Assembly: GCF_017591425.1 (NCBI RefSeq)
Contig: NW_024465885.1
Coordinates: forward strand, 35,224,501-35,288,500
Length of the DNA: 64,000 nucleotides
Reading direction: 5' to 3'
Source of the DNA: Ochotona curzoniae
Taxonomy: Eukaryota; Chordata; Mammalia; Lagomorpha; Ochotonidae
Shown: positions 48,430-61,400 of the stretch, one piece after another
Numbering within the stretch: the stretch's first letter is position 1
How the letters are laid out: every line of letters begins with the position of its first letter
The notes under the pieces: model-generated
What the model was told of the DNA's origin: nothing
The model's input: the letters and a program-made list of their open reading frames with translations, nothing else
The model's database searches: none
Position numbers and translations under genes: made by a program

Positions 48430-48960
48430 ATTTGCTTTCCCCAATCCTTAACACTCTCCCACAACACTCCCATAAACCCATCCCCCTTCTACACCTACGC
48501 CCCCACTTACTACCCCCTGCACATACACCAACCCCCACCACACACAACCCTTACCTACCTCCCCATACCTATCTTCTTCACCCCCCCGAGGCATGCCCCC
48601 CAACCATAATATCCATCTACCTACTTCCTAATCTCCATACAAATCCCCACCTCCCCCCTCACAAGCCATCTTCACCATGACCAACCCCCATACTCACCCA
48701 CCACTCCTCACCCTTCCACCACCACCCCCACTACTGCGCCGTTTTCCCATCCAGGCTCGACCACACACCGATGACGCAAACTCAGGCCCGACTCAGCCCC
48801 TTCGGAAGCCGCCGCAGACCTCAATAAAAATCATAAACCATCTCCCATCCACATGACGAGGCTGTGACTAGCTACTATTCAAAAATCAAAAAATTCCCTT
48901 AGCGAACCCTGTGCCAATCCAATAAACTGCTCAGGACATTTTTATACCTGAAGTGTTGTG
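48430..48960 (+). repeat. G-depleted C-rich block, possible LTR
   Basis: From about 48,440 to 48,720 the plus strand is mostly C, A and T with almost no G. It then becomes CpG-containing (GCGCCGTTTTCCC, GCCGCCGCAGACC). Polyadenylation-like AATAAA words occur at about 48,822 and 48,921. A promoter-like GC part followed by AATAAA suggests an LTR of an unidentified endogenous retrovirus. Open frames through the C-rich part are proline/histidine-rich artefacts. The flanks 47,500-48,430 and 48,960-50,830 are AT-rich with nothing recognised. Confidence 0.35.
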
Positions 48961-50834
48961 TCAAATCAAGATTCAACAGAATGTACAAGAGCAGGAGGAA
49001 CTGAAATAGTAGAAAGATCACAAGTGAGGAATTCATGTTTTTGTAACAGAAAAGAAAAAAATAAAGACAAGTTTGCTCGTTTGGGAGTGAGATGAGTAGT
49101 TGCTGTTACTAGTGAAATGCATTTACAAATAGCATGAAATAGAGAATATTTTTGTTTATTTCTTCAGCTTTGGTATAATCTAGGAGTATATATTTTAGAT
49201 AAAAATAGCTACCCATTAGTGTGCTCTCACATAAGATACAGATGCTGAAATTGAAAAAGATTGTTAGGAATAGCCTCAGATAATCTCTTTTAAAATAAAA
49301 TTGTACTATATCTGAAACAATTTAAACATAACATCCTGTTCTCTTACTTACATATCTTTTTCTACTTCCTAGGAAATTCTGCAGAAACAAGTGTGTGTGT
49401 ATGGCCATCAATACCCTCATAGGGTATAACGTTGTGTATAAGCAACCCAGTCTCCTTAATTCCAGGAATATCAGGAAGAGTTGAACACCTAGCTCTTCCA
49501 GACAATAATAACAAATATATTAAAATATTAATACATTTATATTGAATAACACATCATCTCAAACTTTTTCTTAAAATAATCATTGCATTTTTGCTATCCA
49601 TATTTTCAGTTTTTTTCAATGCATAAATTCACTCTTATAAAAGCAACAAGAAGTTATAGTTTCAAATGACCTATTGATACCCAATATTTTTTCTTCCACC
49701 TCTCACTGTTGGCCTTTTCATGGATATTTTTGGCCAAAAAATAATGAGCAGGTGGTGCTGTGGTAAGAAGCCATGTGGGTGTTAATGTGGCATTGCTTCC
49801 TACAGAACAAGAAAACTCATTTTCAGGATTTCAGACTGCCAATCTCCTTAGTTGGCACCTGTAGTTTAACAGGGAAATCATTTTGAGAAAAGGCATGATG
49901 CCATCCCAACAGATGGTCACAAGAACTGACAGCCAAGTGATCATGTATGTACATTGGTCGTGGGTGTTGAAAGCAATTTGCTCACTTAGGAAGGTCAAAC
50001 AACAGATTGCCCCGAAAATCCACAAATACTACTGAGAGAGATGACCATTTACTTCTCATACGTTGTTAATGTCCTTCTTCAGACAGTAACACAGACAGAG
50101 AATTTTACATTACAATCTATAGAACTCAGTGGCATAGTAGATGCTCTGAATCTAAGATAAGGAAAACGATTAACAATGAAGCCAAATAGTCAAAAAGGTT
50201 TCAACAGTGTATAAGGTTACCAGGAGCTGTGGGAAAATTACCTGCAATGTATTATTTTAGTTTGCTTAGTCTCTAAATTTATACCCAAACATCTCTCTAG
50301 TTTAATTAAACTGGCTTGGATTCTAATATATTAATTCTATTAAATCAGCTGATTATTACATCTCCATGAAAAGTTGGTAGTGCATTTAGTATGTGTGTGT
50401 CTGTGTGTTTTCACGCAGTAAGCTAAATTCAAACACTACAAATCTAGAAAGACAATACACAAGTTATCCAAATTCACATATATTTTACAAAATCACATGT
50501 ACCCAAAATATGTATGTAATATCCAGTTACTTACATTTCAGCGTGTTCATCCAATACATTCATTGAATAAATTAGCATAAATGAGAATATGTGGCAAATA
50601 TATTAATAACATGCTCCTTGTCCCAATGAATGCCAAGACCTTCTAGCCACAATCTTGTTGAGGAGTTTGAAATTTGGAGATCTGGGTGTCACAATGTAAA
50701 GGTGTGGTAAAGATTCTCTTCTAAGTTGTAGAAGGCTGATTATGTTTTTGTTGGTGAAAACTCAAATAGAAAACAAAACAACAACAAAAAAAAAACAAGG
50801 CAAAGGGAGCTTTCTACATAACCCCCTTTAAATG

Positions 50835-51162
50835 TGGGGGATGGGGCACAGCACAGTTGCCTAAACAGCTAAAGTCTTTGCATGCTCCAGGATCCCATAT
50901 GGGCACCGGTTCTAATCCTGGCAACCCTGCTTGCTGTCCAACTCTCTGCTTGTGGCCTGGGAAAGCAGTTGAGCACAGCCCAATGTGTTGGGACCATGCA
51001 CCCTTCCAGGAGACCAAGAAGAGGCTCCTGGCTTCGAATCAGCTCAGCTCCAGCCATTGTGGTCACTTGGGGAGTGAGACATTGGATGGAGGCTCTTCCT
51101 CTCTTTCTCTCAGGCTCTCTGTATATATGACTTTGCAATAAAAATAAATAAATCTTAAAGAA
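50835..51162 (+). repeat. C-SINE
   Basis: GGGGCACAGCACAGTTGCC head, CAGGATCCCATATGGGCACC core, GGCCTGGGAAAGCAGTTGAG block and an AATAAATAAATCTTAAAG tail. Confidence 0.87.
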
Positions 51163-51169
51163 AAGTAGA

Positions 51170-51335
51170 GGGTGGCTCTGAAGCCCTGCCATTGATTGCA
51201 AAACCAGAATTCCACATGCATGCCAATTTGAGACCCAGCTGTTCCACTTCCAATCCAGTTCTTTGCTGATCGGTCAGAGTACTCTGGCCTGTTGTCGAAG
51301 GAGTGACCCAGGCCGAGCTGATGGAGATAAGCCAA
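51170..51335 (+). repeat. diverged C-SINE fragment
   Basis: GGGTGGCTCTGAAGCCCTGC, then a core-like CACATGCATGCCAATTTGAG and CAGCTGTTCCACTTCCAATC, in SINE order. It directly follows the tail of the previous copy, and the 3' third is absent. Confidence 0.55.
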
Positions 51336-52069
51336 TATCTCATGATAATAACTGAACATTTATGTTTGAAATATCTTCCCGTTCCATATTTTTGTAATGA
51401 ATCTCTCATCTTGCATAATTGTTTTGGAATCTGTACTCCCAGTGCCTCAGAGAAAATAAGCCAGTGTAATTACAATTAATTAAGTAGTATTTACCATAAT
51501 AAACATAGTAGAAACTATTCTGGAACAAACAGTAAATATTGGCCCTTCCAAAACAAATCAAGTTCACCTGTTATCCAGAAACTGCACTCTGCATCATAAT
51601 AAAAAATCTCATATGATCCGTACATGTGAATTATAGAACCAAATTCTAAATTATACTGTTAATTAAGGTATAATGCAAACTGATAAACTTAAAGAGTGCT
51701 CATAATTAGAAACCTTTTTTCTTACATAAAATACATCTTATAATTATTTCTATCAAAAGTATCAGAAAAAATGAAGCAAAACACTTGAAGTGACTTCTCT
51801 AGTCTCCTATATCAAGTATGTTCTCAACTGAACAAATATAGTTTAAAATCACACTATATATTAAGGACATAACAGATTATTAAACCATATATATATATAT
51901 ATATACATTCTACTTATACCACGGAGAACACTTCTTGTACCTATTTAGTCCTAATGAGTTGCTCTCAAAATTTGCTTCTAATACTCTTTAAGAAGTATGT
52001 AATTTTATATTATGAAGAGTAAGTCATTTGGTAAGCAAATTTTACTTTAGGGTTGCAAAAATAATACTG
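51336..52069. other. AT-rich stretch with (AT)n run
   Basis: An (AT)n run lies at 51,886-51,905. No gene or other repeat recognised. Confidence 0.5.
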
Positions 52070-52070
52070 A

Positions 52071-52383
52071 AGGACCTGATATGGTAGCCTAGTGATTTAA
52101 GTTGCTGTCTTGCACACATCAAGATCCCATATGGGTGCCGGTTCGTGTCCTGATGGCTCTGCTTCCTATACAGCTCCCTGCTTGTGACCTGGGACAGCAG
52201 TTGAGGATAACCCAAAGACCTGGGAACCTGCACCCACGTGGGAGACCTGGAAGAAGCTTTTGGCTCCTGGATTTGTATTGGCTCAGCTCTGGCTATCATG
52301 GCTGTGTGGGGAGTGAATCATTGGATGGAAGATTGTCCACTCTTTCTTTCCTCTCTGTAGTACAAATCTTTAAAATATTTTTT
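52071..52383 (+). repeat. C-SINE
   Basis: GGTAGCCTAGTGATTTAAGT head, AAGATCCCATATGGGTGCCG core, CCTGGGACAGCAGTTGAGGA block, GTGGGGAGTGAATCATTGGA and an AAATCTTTAAAATA tail. Confidence 0.87.
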
Positions 52384-52574
52384 AAGTGAAAATATCTGTA
52401 CTTACTGATATTAGCATGGAAACTTTTCCTAGTAGGTACTCACATTACATAACTGATGGCTTAATTTATACACCCAAGTTATTATGTTATCAAGAATGAC
52501 TCTCAATGCTTGTAAATGAGAATTTAATAGAACAAAAATGGAAATTGCTCTGAACAATAAAGCCAGTAACTTGG

Positions 52575-52870
52575 ACAGGCAGAGGGTCTGAGGATAAAGC
52601 CCTGACAGGAGACCAGTGATGGTATAAGTCTCTGCGAAGTCTCCCTTTATTGCTCCTTCACCTCTCCTTATATACTCTTTCCCCCAAGTCCTAATTTAGC
52701 CAGGAAATTGGATAGAGATGAATCCAGTTAGTCTAGGTGTTTTTAGCCATAAACCAGTTCCTGTTCCCGCCCATTCCAATGAGCACCAATCAACTACTTA
52801 GCCCACAACAGGAAATGACTTACGAAACCTCCTTGTGCTCCCATATCCTATAGTTCTTTTCCAATTGTCA
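52575..52870 (-). mobile_element. solo LTR or LTR fragment (unassigned ERV)
   Basis: On the minus strand, ATTGGTGCTCATTGG with a GGGCGGGAAC box precedes TATATAAGG (plus 52,665-52,673). AATAAA follows (plus 52,646-52,651), about 20 bp later, and then a GAGACTTCGCAGAGACTTAT stretch. This order of CCAAT-like box, TATA and AATAAA is that of an LTR. No primer binding site or TG...CA boundary is certain. Confidence 0.55.
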
Positions 52871-53430
52871 TCTCATTTAAGATGAAATTGTATCATAAAG
52901 CAATTTGTGTCACCTCACAATTATGTGGGATTCATTCTCTAATTTTCCTAGATTATCATTCATTCCTCTATGTGCCTGCCAAACTTCAAATGATCACATT
53001 CACAAGGCATTTTCTAGAGTCCGATTTGGATTGCAATCAACTTCACTTTTCCTTCACCCACCATTGTTTTCATTGCAGCATATGTCACTCATTGCTCAGG
53101 TGATCACTTACATTTAATGAATTCCATGTATAATTTTTGGCTTTCTGCTGAGAGTGTATGAGCTCTGGGATCCTTGGGCATCTGATGGACTGGTTCAGAG
53201 GTGCACTTCCAAAAGCCGACTCCATGATTCCTAATAGATGGTAAGTTAGTATTTAAAATTGTATACTTTAACAAAAGTGATTTTTCTTAACTGATTCTAT
53301 CCTATTTATATCTCTTTATAAAATTTGTTGTTAATTAGGGTGGCAAGGATGTGATAAAAAATTCCACAGCCATTGCTATTTTGTATTGTTCTTGAATCAG
53401 TTTTGGTAAACATATTCAATTAATATTTAT
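52871..53430. other. unassigned stretch
   Basis: No repeat or gene recognised. A 73-codon frame at 52,882-53,103 is histidine/leucine-rich without a known motif. Confidence 0.4.
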
Positions 53431-53432
53431 TT

Positions 53433-53745
53433 GGTCCAGGGCAATAGCCTAGGCCAATTCCATGCTTTTCATGTGCTGAATTCCCATATGAGCATCACTC
53501 AGTGCCCGAGCTGCTTCAATTCCCATCCAGCTCCTCATTAATGGTATGGGAAAGCAACAAAGCATGTCCCAAATCATTGGGTTGCTGCATCCACAAGGAT
53601 GAGCTGAAGAACATTCTGGCTCCTGAATTTGGATTGGTTCAACTGCAATCCTGCTTGCCGCTTGGAATGAAAAAGCCAATGAAAGAATTTTTTCCCTGTT
53701 TATAATTATTCACATAAATCTGCCTTTCCAATAAAAACTGATATT
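53433..53745 (+). repeat. C-SINE, diverged
   Basis: TCCCATATGAGCATCACTCA core, CATCCAGCTCCTCATTAATG, TGGGAAAGCAACAAAGCATG and a CTGCCTTTCCAATAAAAACT end keep the SINE order. Confidence 0.75.
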
Positions 53746-54284
53746 AAAAATGAAATAAAATTAGTATCTATTACCAAATATTACAGTAGTACTAAGCAAT
53801 ATCATGGCAGAAACAAATAGAGTTCTAAAATTCATGAATCATGGGAGTGTGTATATGAATTAAATGTGTAGATTAAATTCATTCAGCTGTAATTATATTT
53901 TAAATAATTAGATAATTTCATATTTAGAACTTTGTTAAGAAAATAATGGTCCTCAACAATGGAATTCATGCTTTGGATTGCTACATATAAAAATTAATGA
54001 AGTATATGAAAATGAGAAAAAAATACATTTCATCTATTATAAAAAGTACTGAAGTAACTGAAATTTATTTCACTTTTATAGCACATGAAGTTGTACTATC
54101 AGAAAAAGAAGTTTGTTCTGAATCCTCTTCCATCAGTTTTAAATATGTTAACCAAGAAGGTGTTTACAATGAAGCACAAAAACTGAAGACCGTTTCTCCA
54201 CATCATCTATTTAAAATGCCTTATATGTTCAAATAATAAAAATACACTTATTTAAATCACTTTTTTTTCCTCTTTTTTCCATTT

Positions 54285-54540
54285 TAAAGATTTGTCCAGC
54301 TTTCCATTCAGCTCCCTGCTTGTGGTCTGGGAAAGCAGCTGTAGATGGCTTAAAGCCTTGGGATCTTGCACACACATGGGAAGCCAGGAAGAGGCTCTGG
54401 ACTCCTGGCTTCAGAGTAGCTCAGCTCCAGGCTTTGGGGCTACTTCAGGAGTGAACCAGTGGAGGGAAGATCTTCTCTGTATCTGCTTCTCTCTGTATAT
54501 CTGAATTTTCAATCAGTAAAATTAACTAAACACATTTTAA
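54285..54540 (+). repeat. C-SINE lacking its 5' third
   Basis: Starts abruptly at TCCAGCTTTCCATTCAGCTC and continues through GTCTGGGAAAGCAGCTGTAG to CTCTGTATATCTGAATTTTC. The tRNA-like head and core are missing. The interval 53,746-54,284 is AT-rich and unassigned. Confidence 0.75.
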
Positions 54541-56260
54541 CAAAAACTGAACAGTTTAAGTCATAGTCATGCTGTTTGTACACAGTGAACAATCCTAATA
54601 GCTTCTGAGTGGAGTCTCTGATCTGCTCCATCCTGTAGGCCATTAGACCATCCTGTTTTTATGATAATAAGGAGCACATATGTATGTTTCTTGTAGTTTA
54701 TGACAATTCTATTTTCTTGTATAATTTTAGAGATTTTTTTTTGTTTATTGCTTTTCATTTAGAACGTCTAAAACCTTCCAAAAATATGTTTAAAACTTTT
54801 CTTCATGAATTCACTGCCCGTTCCATAGGAAAGAATCACTCACAAATCTTAGGAAGACAATATGTGTCTGATTATAGTACTGTTGGGAATAGAACTTAAA
54901 ATTCTCAAAAGCCTATTTGCTTAAGAGACAAAATCTGTGAGACTTAAGTCTTCATTGGAAGCTTTATGTGTTTGGATGGTTCTGTAAGGATTTATCTCAG
55001 ATCTCTCCTGAAGTGGTTTCACAGAATCATGCAATACTATCGGGTTTGCCTGGAAGCTTTTTTCTTAACTTGAGAATGATTTGCCATCTGGAGAGGTTGG
55101 AAGAAAAAAAAATGTAATTTTAATTTACAACTCCACCAACTGAGACTACTTAAATATTTAAGCATGCATACTTAAGAACCGCCCCCTCCTTTTTTTTTTT
55201 TCCCACTTTGACTTGATTTAGTATCAAAGAGAAAAAGCCAGGTGGTAACTTCCACATTTTTCCTGGAGGGTTCTTCTGCTAGATCAGAGTCATTAGGGTA
55301 CGTTTTCTCATTTTCAATTTTATTCAGGAAGGAGGATGCCAAACTTCCCCACACTGTACCTTAAGTATCCCCTTCTACCTACTTACCCTGGACATCTTAA
55401 TTTTTTTTTTTTTTAATTTTTACTGACAGGTTCCCCGGGACATTGAGGCTCTGTTAGAACTTTTCTAAACTCTCTTTCTAAACTCTCTTTTGGGTGTTTG
55501 TTACCAGACAGCCGAAGGTTCAAAGACAATCTCTTGTGTTTTACTTTTTGTATTAATCAAATTATCTTGTTTATTTCAGAACACCATACAATTGTTTAAA
55601 AATACAAGTGTGCTAAAATTATCAGTTTACAGCAATAATCTTATTGCTAAGAGGAAAAAGCAGAATGGATTCTGATGTGTGCATATTAGAAATGTTATCC
55701 AAGGATTTTCAATTTCTTCACAAAATTACATGGAATCAATGTCTGGTGATGATAGTTGACAGAGATCCAAGGTACAGTCACCAGCCACCATTTCTTTACA
55801 TATATATGTCTCAAACACACTGACTGCAGGCTTAAAAGATCTCAAATTTCTTTATTTGAATCAGATTATGATGTGAGAACATGTGATAACTGCCACAAAT
55901 AAAAGCTTATCATTTAAATTAAAAGTTGATTTCATATTTCCTATCAGGAGAAGCACATCTGGGAAAGAATAATTTTTTAGGATCACCTGTAGAACACACA
56001 GGGAGGATATGCCTCATTCATTTAGCTGCAAGGTCTACATTGTCTGCCAGAAGCTGCATTTTGTTATCTTTTCTTCAGTATGATGTTTTCAAGAAACTTG
56101 TGTGTTATTCATCAATGAATGAAGAACAAGTTTTAACTTTCAATAATAGCTTGGCTATGTGGTTATAAAAAGTAAATATGAGTTCAACTTGATAAGAAAA
56201 ATATATGTGGAATGTATACACTATCAATACTACTGAATCATAGAGAATGAAAGCATGTAT
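54541..56260. other. AT-rich stretch, nothing recognised
   Basis: Poly-T runs lie at 55,190-55,201 and 55,400-55,414. No gene recognised; the 80-codon frame at 55,926-56,168 has no domain signal. Confidence 0.45.
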
Positions 56261-56267
56261 TTTTTTT

Positions 56268-56935
56268 TTAAGTTTATTAAGGAGTCTTTATTAACCAAGC
56301 TTGGTGATAATAGAACACACTAGAAACAGCAAATCACAAGTCTACATGGCAATCCAACCAATCATAATCCAACCAATCATAATCCCAAAAGGAATAAAGG
56401 GTCATTATCTTTAAGTCCATCCATTAAGCTGAAGACCTATGTCCCAGCTCCCCTAACAATATAAGTTATCCTAAGACACGTGCAACGAATAACCTGGACA
56501 TACTTACAAAGCTGCAGACATTCACCTTTCCCTGGCTTCTTTGCCCACATTCCATCACTGCTAGGTCTCACCTCTCCTGGAACTCCTGACAGCACACACA
56601 CCAGAAACAACATTACTATATCCATTGTCCAATCTGAGCAGTACACATGGATCATGCTCAAGGGATTACCTGTCCTGGGTCAGCTGAGTCGAGGTGCCAG
56701 AGTAACAGAAGCACCTAACCAGAAAGAGAGAGAGCACCCCCTGCTTCATGGGGCTTTTAAAGGGGCTTGTGAGGGGAGTGGTTACACAACAATGCAATAC
56801 CATCCCCTCTCAGTTGATAGGTGAGTCACAGGTAGGCAGGAGTGAATACCTAAGTGGTGGGGGTAGGGGGTGGCTGAGAATGGAATTACGTTAGGGTGAG
56901 AGACACAGCCACACGCAAATAACTGTTCTGAACTC
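56268..56935 (-). mobile_element. LTR (same family as the captured LTR inside the provirus)
   Basis: On the minus strand a TATA-like TTTAAAAG (plus 56,754-56,761) is followed about 460 bp later by AATAAAGACTCC (plus 56,287-56,292). Between them is the family-diagnostic order GGAATGTGGGCAAAGAAGCC, TATGTCCAGG, GTGTCTTAGGATAA, GGGGAGCTGGGACATA. The same order is shared with 62,780-63,612 and, in part, with 12,045-12,360. A tandem 16-bp unit (ATCCAACCAATCATA type) is at about 56,350-56,382. No internal retroviral sequence adjoins it, so it is a solo or truncated LTR. Boundaries are approximate. Confidence 0.65.
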
Positions 56936-58062
56936 AATATACTATATTTTTAGAAGGAACTTTAATAAATGAAAATAATAGTAACCACAAAGTAGAAATT
57001 TGGTTGCAGACCTTTTAATTTTTTTTTTTTTTTTAGAAAAAAACATGGACTTCAAACCTCTCCGAATTATGCCTTGTGAAGCTCTTGCTAATTGTATGAC
57101 TTCATGTCTGCTACATATAAACCACAGAGTCTCATGCCAACTTGCAGAAAGTTTCGGTGAATCAGACAAGTAACACAACAGTTCTTGAGTTGAATGCTTT
57201 TTCTAAGTGTGACAGCCCACTTATTTTCTGCTGATACAGCAGGCTCACTGCACTAAACAAAGAAAATTGTAGAAAGAGAAGATCAAATACACACACACAC
57301 ACACACAGAAGAAATCAGGCTGATGTTATACAACTCACTTTCAGTAAGAAAATATTTGATCAATTTGTACCCTTAGGAGAAATTAAATCATTGACCCTGA
57401 GGCACTAATTTTAAAAGGAAAGAGTGACTTTCCCTTTCCTGCCATTAATCACAGAAGTGTTGATGGAGCTTTACGAGATACGAATTTCCAGAGCAAACCT
57501 GAAGATGGAAGTCCTCCCCATCTAAAATTGCGATGTGGAAATTAAGCCGGCCTTTCCTGTGTGGAGTTTACCTTCGGTATCCACTCCAGTGAAATGCTTC
57601 AGAAGGTCGTCGTCATAAACACGGACAGCAAGGCATGCGACTCTTCATTTCCTCCGCAGATTATTTCGCTGCGCCCACCCAGTGCCATCTGAAGACATAT
57701 TTCATATCTCAGATGTGGAATGAACTGAAAACAGGGCTCTCTCCTGGATACATCAGGATTTTTTTTTTAAGTAATTAAATAAAGGAAAGGGAGGAGCAAC
57801 AAAACATAAATTGAAAGGATTGGAAAACTAAGAGCAAATGCAAGTGTAGGAAGCTAGGGTACCCAACATTTATATACACAATTCATCATTTCAATGGGCA
57901 GTATAGATTTATTAGTACATGTAAATGTTGAAATTTCAAAAGCATAGAAATTCTGCTTTGAAATAAATGGCAATATGAAATTCAAACGATTGTTAGGAGA
58001 CAGATTTTGTTTTATTAATACAGTATTTCCAAATTTTCCTGACGGTTCTTATCATTAAAAGT
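56936..58062. other. stretch with possible conserved non-coding patch and AC microsatellite
   Basis: (AC)n at about 57,291-57,307. About 57,410-57,740 is of mixed composition with several CpGs and is not repetitive, unlike its surroundings. No reading frame or splice pair is convincing, so it may be regulatory. Confidence 0.3.
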
Positions 58063-58076
58063 AAGATATCTTAATT

Positions 58077-58406
58077 GTTTTTTTTTTAAGATTTATTTTT
58101 ATTATTTTTTATTGGAAAGGCAGATATACAGAGAGGAGAGACAGAGAGAAAGCTCTTCCGTCCAATGATTCACTCCCCAAGTGAGCGCAATGGCTGATGC
58201 TATGCCAATCCGAAGCCAGGAGCCTCTTCCGGTTCTCCCACGCGGGTGCAGGGTCCCAAACCCTTGGGCCGTCCTCCACTGCTTTCCCAGGCCACAGGCA
58301 GGGAGCTGGAAGGGAAGTGGGGCTGCCGGTAATAGAACCGGTGCCCATATGGGATCCTGGGCATACAAGGGGAGGACCTTAACCACTGCGCCACCGCGCA
58401 GGGCCC
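58077..58406 (-). repeat. C-SINE, minus orientation, young copy
   Basis: Complete, with most CpGs kept and the head reading GCGCCACCGCGCAGGGCCC on the plus strand. It is flanked by the perfect 14-bp AAGATATCTTAATT at 58,063-58,076 and 58,407-58,420. Confidence 0.94.
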
Positions 58407-58420
58407 AAGATATCTTAATT

Positions 58421-61400
58421 CTTAAAAGATAAAACATTTGTTGTTTTCAGTCTACCTTTCCTTTACAGAAATGGAGCCTTTCAATCGTGTAAAGTGATTT
58501 CCATGATTCCTTCTCTTTCTTTTCTTTATCTATTTGTTATATTTCCTGTATCTAAATTATCCGACTCTCATGGGATTATTTTCCTTTCCAATGAAACCAA
58601 TATCATATCTAAGCAATGCACAAGACTAGACCATTATCATTAAAAATGTCCAATATCATGGATGACTAAGAAATTGGGATGTTGGCCTTACCTGATAAAA
58701 ATATTTTTACATAAATTATAATCTATCTATATCATCACCCTATGCTTCCTAAGGAATACATAATAACACAAAAGTGAAACAGAAAATACTATTATTTTTA
58801 TTGAGATAAGAAATTTCTATGAATTATACACATACCGCAAAATACTGGGATGTTTGAAAATGTGTTATAAATATACGTCGATTTATAAATGCTGCAGTTT
58901 TGCTTGCAAAGATCCATTTTTGGCATTATTTTTAAGTATTTGGATTTTCGCCCCAAGCTCTATTTAAAATAACATACCAAGTACTGTACATCTAGTATTA
59001 ACAGATGCAGTGAGCAGAATGAAGGTAGGGAAATGACAGCATGATACCATTCGTTTTTAAAAAGTGATGAGAAGGCAAGTGAAATTGCAATGAAATGCAA
59101 TAGCAACATTATCAGATAAGGGTCACAATAGCTATAAGAAATGAAAAAATGTACTATTACTTACAGTCATTATCATACTGAAAATATGATTTCATCACAT
59201 TTTGTATCTGAATCAAATGCAGATGATGCACATTGATTCCAATTCTTATCTGAAATCCTTATTTCTTGCTTATGAATTTGCCCAACACTGGAACTAATGA
59301 GCTGTTACTGATCAGTGGCATTACATGGATATGGAAAAATGAGCAAGTGTTCTGTTGTTTTTATAGCTTTTGAAAAAATATATAGATTGATTCATTAATT
59401 TGACTTGATTCATTCTGACTTTTTTTTATTGAAGGAGACTACCCATTGTTAATAAAATCTAAAAAATATCCTCTGTTTCAGTCCTTTTACAGGAACTGTT
59501 TTTTTGTGGTCTTTTTGACTCTATGGATTATTCCATATCACTCCAATAATTGAGTTATGTTTGGTAAAGATAGCATAATCTGTCTCCATACCTTGCAAAT
59601 AATTCAGAAGAAACAGAAAATGTTTATTAGTCATCATTGGTCTAAACACTACCAGAATCATTCTCATCATCATTTTTTATAAACCATTCTCTCAGGGAAA
59701 TCAATGAACTGCTTTTCCTCAAACATATAATCAGATGAAAAAGATAGCAGCTGGAAAAGTGAAAGATGTTTGTATATCCCCTAAAATATGAGCATAAATA
59801 ATCGTTGTCTCTACCAAATCATTGTATGGGGGAGCTTTCACAAATCTATTATTTTATTGAAATTAATTATTTTACAGATCACAATACTAAGCCATAACTT
59901 GAGTAAAAGTGTATGGGCTCTTGGGAGGTAAAAATGAATACTGCCCACAAAATACACTTAATATCTTCCGTCATCTCCACAAAGCTCTAATAGCTGACCA
60001 TTTCTTCCACTCCGGTCAAACACACTTGTGACTTATACTGCACATTTGCCCAGGTAAGCATGTCTGTTCCTACAAACTTTACTTCCTTTCTGCAAACCTG
60101 ACTTGGGGGTTTATATTCCTCTACTCAAGAATAGATGCAAACAACTTTCACATTATGAAGATAGATTAGTTTATCTAATCCTTTAGCATTAAGTTTCTTT
60201 ATAATCATAGCATTTAATTAACTTAATTAGGCAAAAAGTTGCTGTTTATTACACCTTAAAAATGCATATACTTAACTAAGCCATTCCCAATAAGAAAAAT
60301 ATTGTGCCTTCCTGATTTGTTGTAAGGTGCTTAGCACATGAAAATGTGATTTTTTGAGTAATTGGGTGATATTAACATTTTGTGATTTATGCATTACTCT
60401 AGCTATTATCTATGAAGATATATCATCACAAAAGCTAAAAAAAATTAAAGACAGAGAAAGAAAGAAAAGGGGGATAGGTAAAGTAGCACGGGAAGCATTA
60501 CTATGTTTCTCAATTCTCTTATATGTAATGAATGAAAATTGCTCAGTTTTTATATATAAATAACTTAAATATAATCACCCACATGTACTGGACCTCACTT
60601 TTATCCTCCAGCCCAGCTCATTCTGTTCTTTCATCCATTAGTTCTTCAATAGAATTTCCTATATTTGCTAGGCATAGCTGCTCTTCATTCATTGTTCTGA
60701 AGCTGGACTTTCCAGACTGACCACAGCACTCCTGGGATCTGTCTCTGCTAACTTCACTGATGGCCGTTACTTTATGATATGCAATTATTGGGTCTCAGCC
60801 CTGCTCATCTTTGTTATATCTGCACATTGTAATAAATAAGCTAGGTCTTCAGCTGCTTGTCATCCTAATTATTACTTGTAAAAAGCTGATCTGCTAAAAA
60901 CAGTTCTCCTCTCTTCTTGGTTTCATTTTATTCTTTTGACATTTTTTATATTGGAAAGCTCTAGGGCTTACTACATGTAAATATTTTATATGCAGTGGCT
61001 CTCATTTCACTGTGATTGCTACAGAAATTTGTGTGGCTCCAGTGAATAAGCATTCCATACATTGTTCTAGGAAAGTTTTTGTAGGTAAGCAAGTTGATCT
61101 GGATAATGATGTATAAGAAATATAGTCACCCCTTCCAAAACTCCACATCCCCACTGATTTTCTTTATATTATTGTAATAGTATAGTGTTTCAAAAACCAA
61201 AATATGTCATTTTTTTCTTCAGTATTATTTTTCCTTGCAGAAAACATTGCCCTTCTCGGTTTTATTCTTAAATGCATCCACATTGTTCTTGTGTGCTTAA
61301 TTTTACCTTGTTAACCAGTCTCACTTGCTTGTATTCTCAAAACATTTTCTCCCAATTTCATGAAGTACTATTAAAAATCATTGCCAATATGGTAACTATG

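Noticed and set aside
48387..48680. Nuclear copy of mitochondrial DNA suggested by C-rich, G-poor composition
   Set aside because: The translated frames do not look like any mitochondrial protein and the CpG patch and AATAAA words after it fit an LTR better. Not excluded without a search.
56480..56824. 114-codon frame (+)
   Set aside because: It is antisense to an LTR promoter region and has no protein-family signal.
58102..58437. 111-codon frame and similar frames at 22,471, 22,980, 50,857 and 52,102 with related peptides
   Set aside because: All are translations of the C-SINE in one frame or another; the shared peptide pattern reflects the shared repeat, not a gene family.
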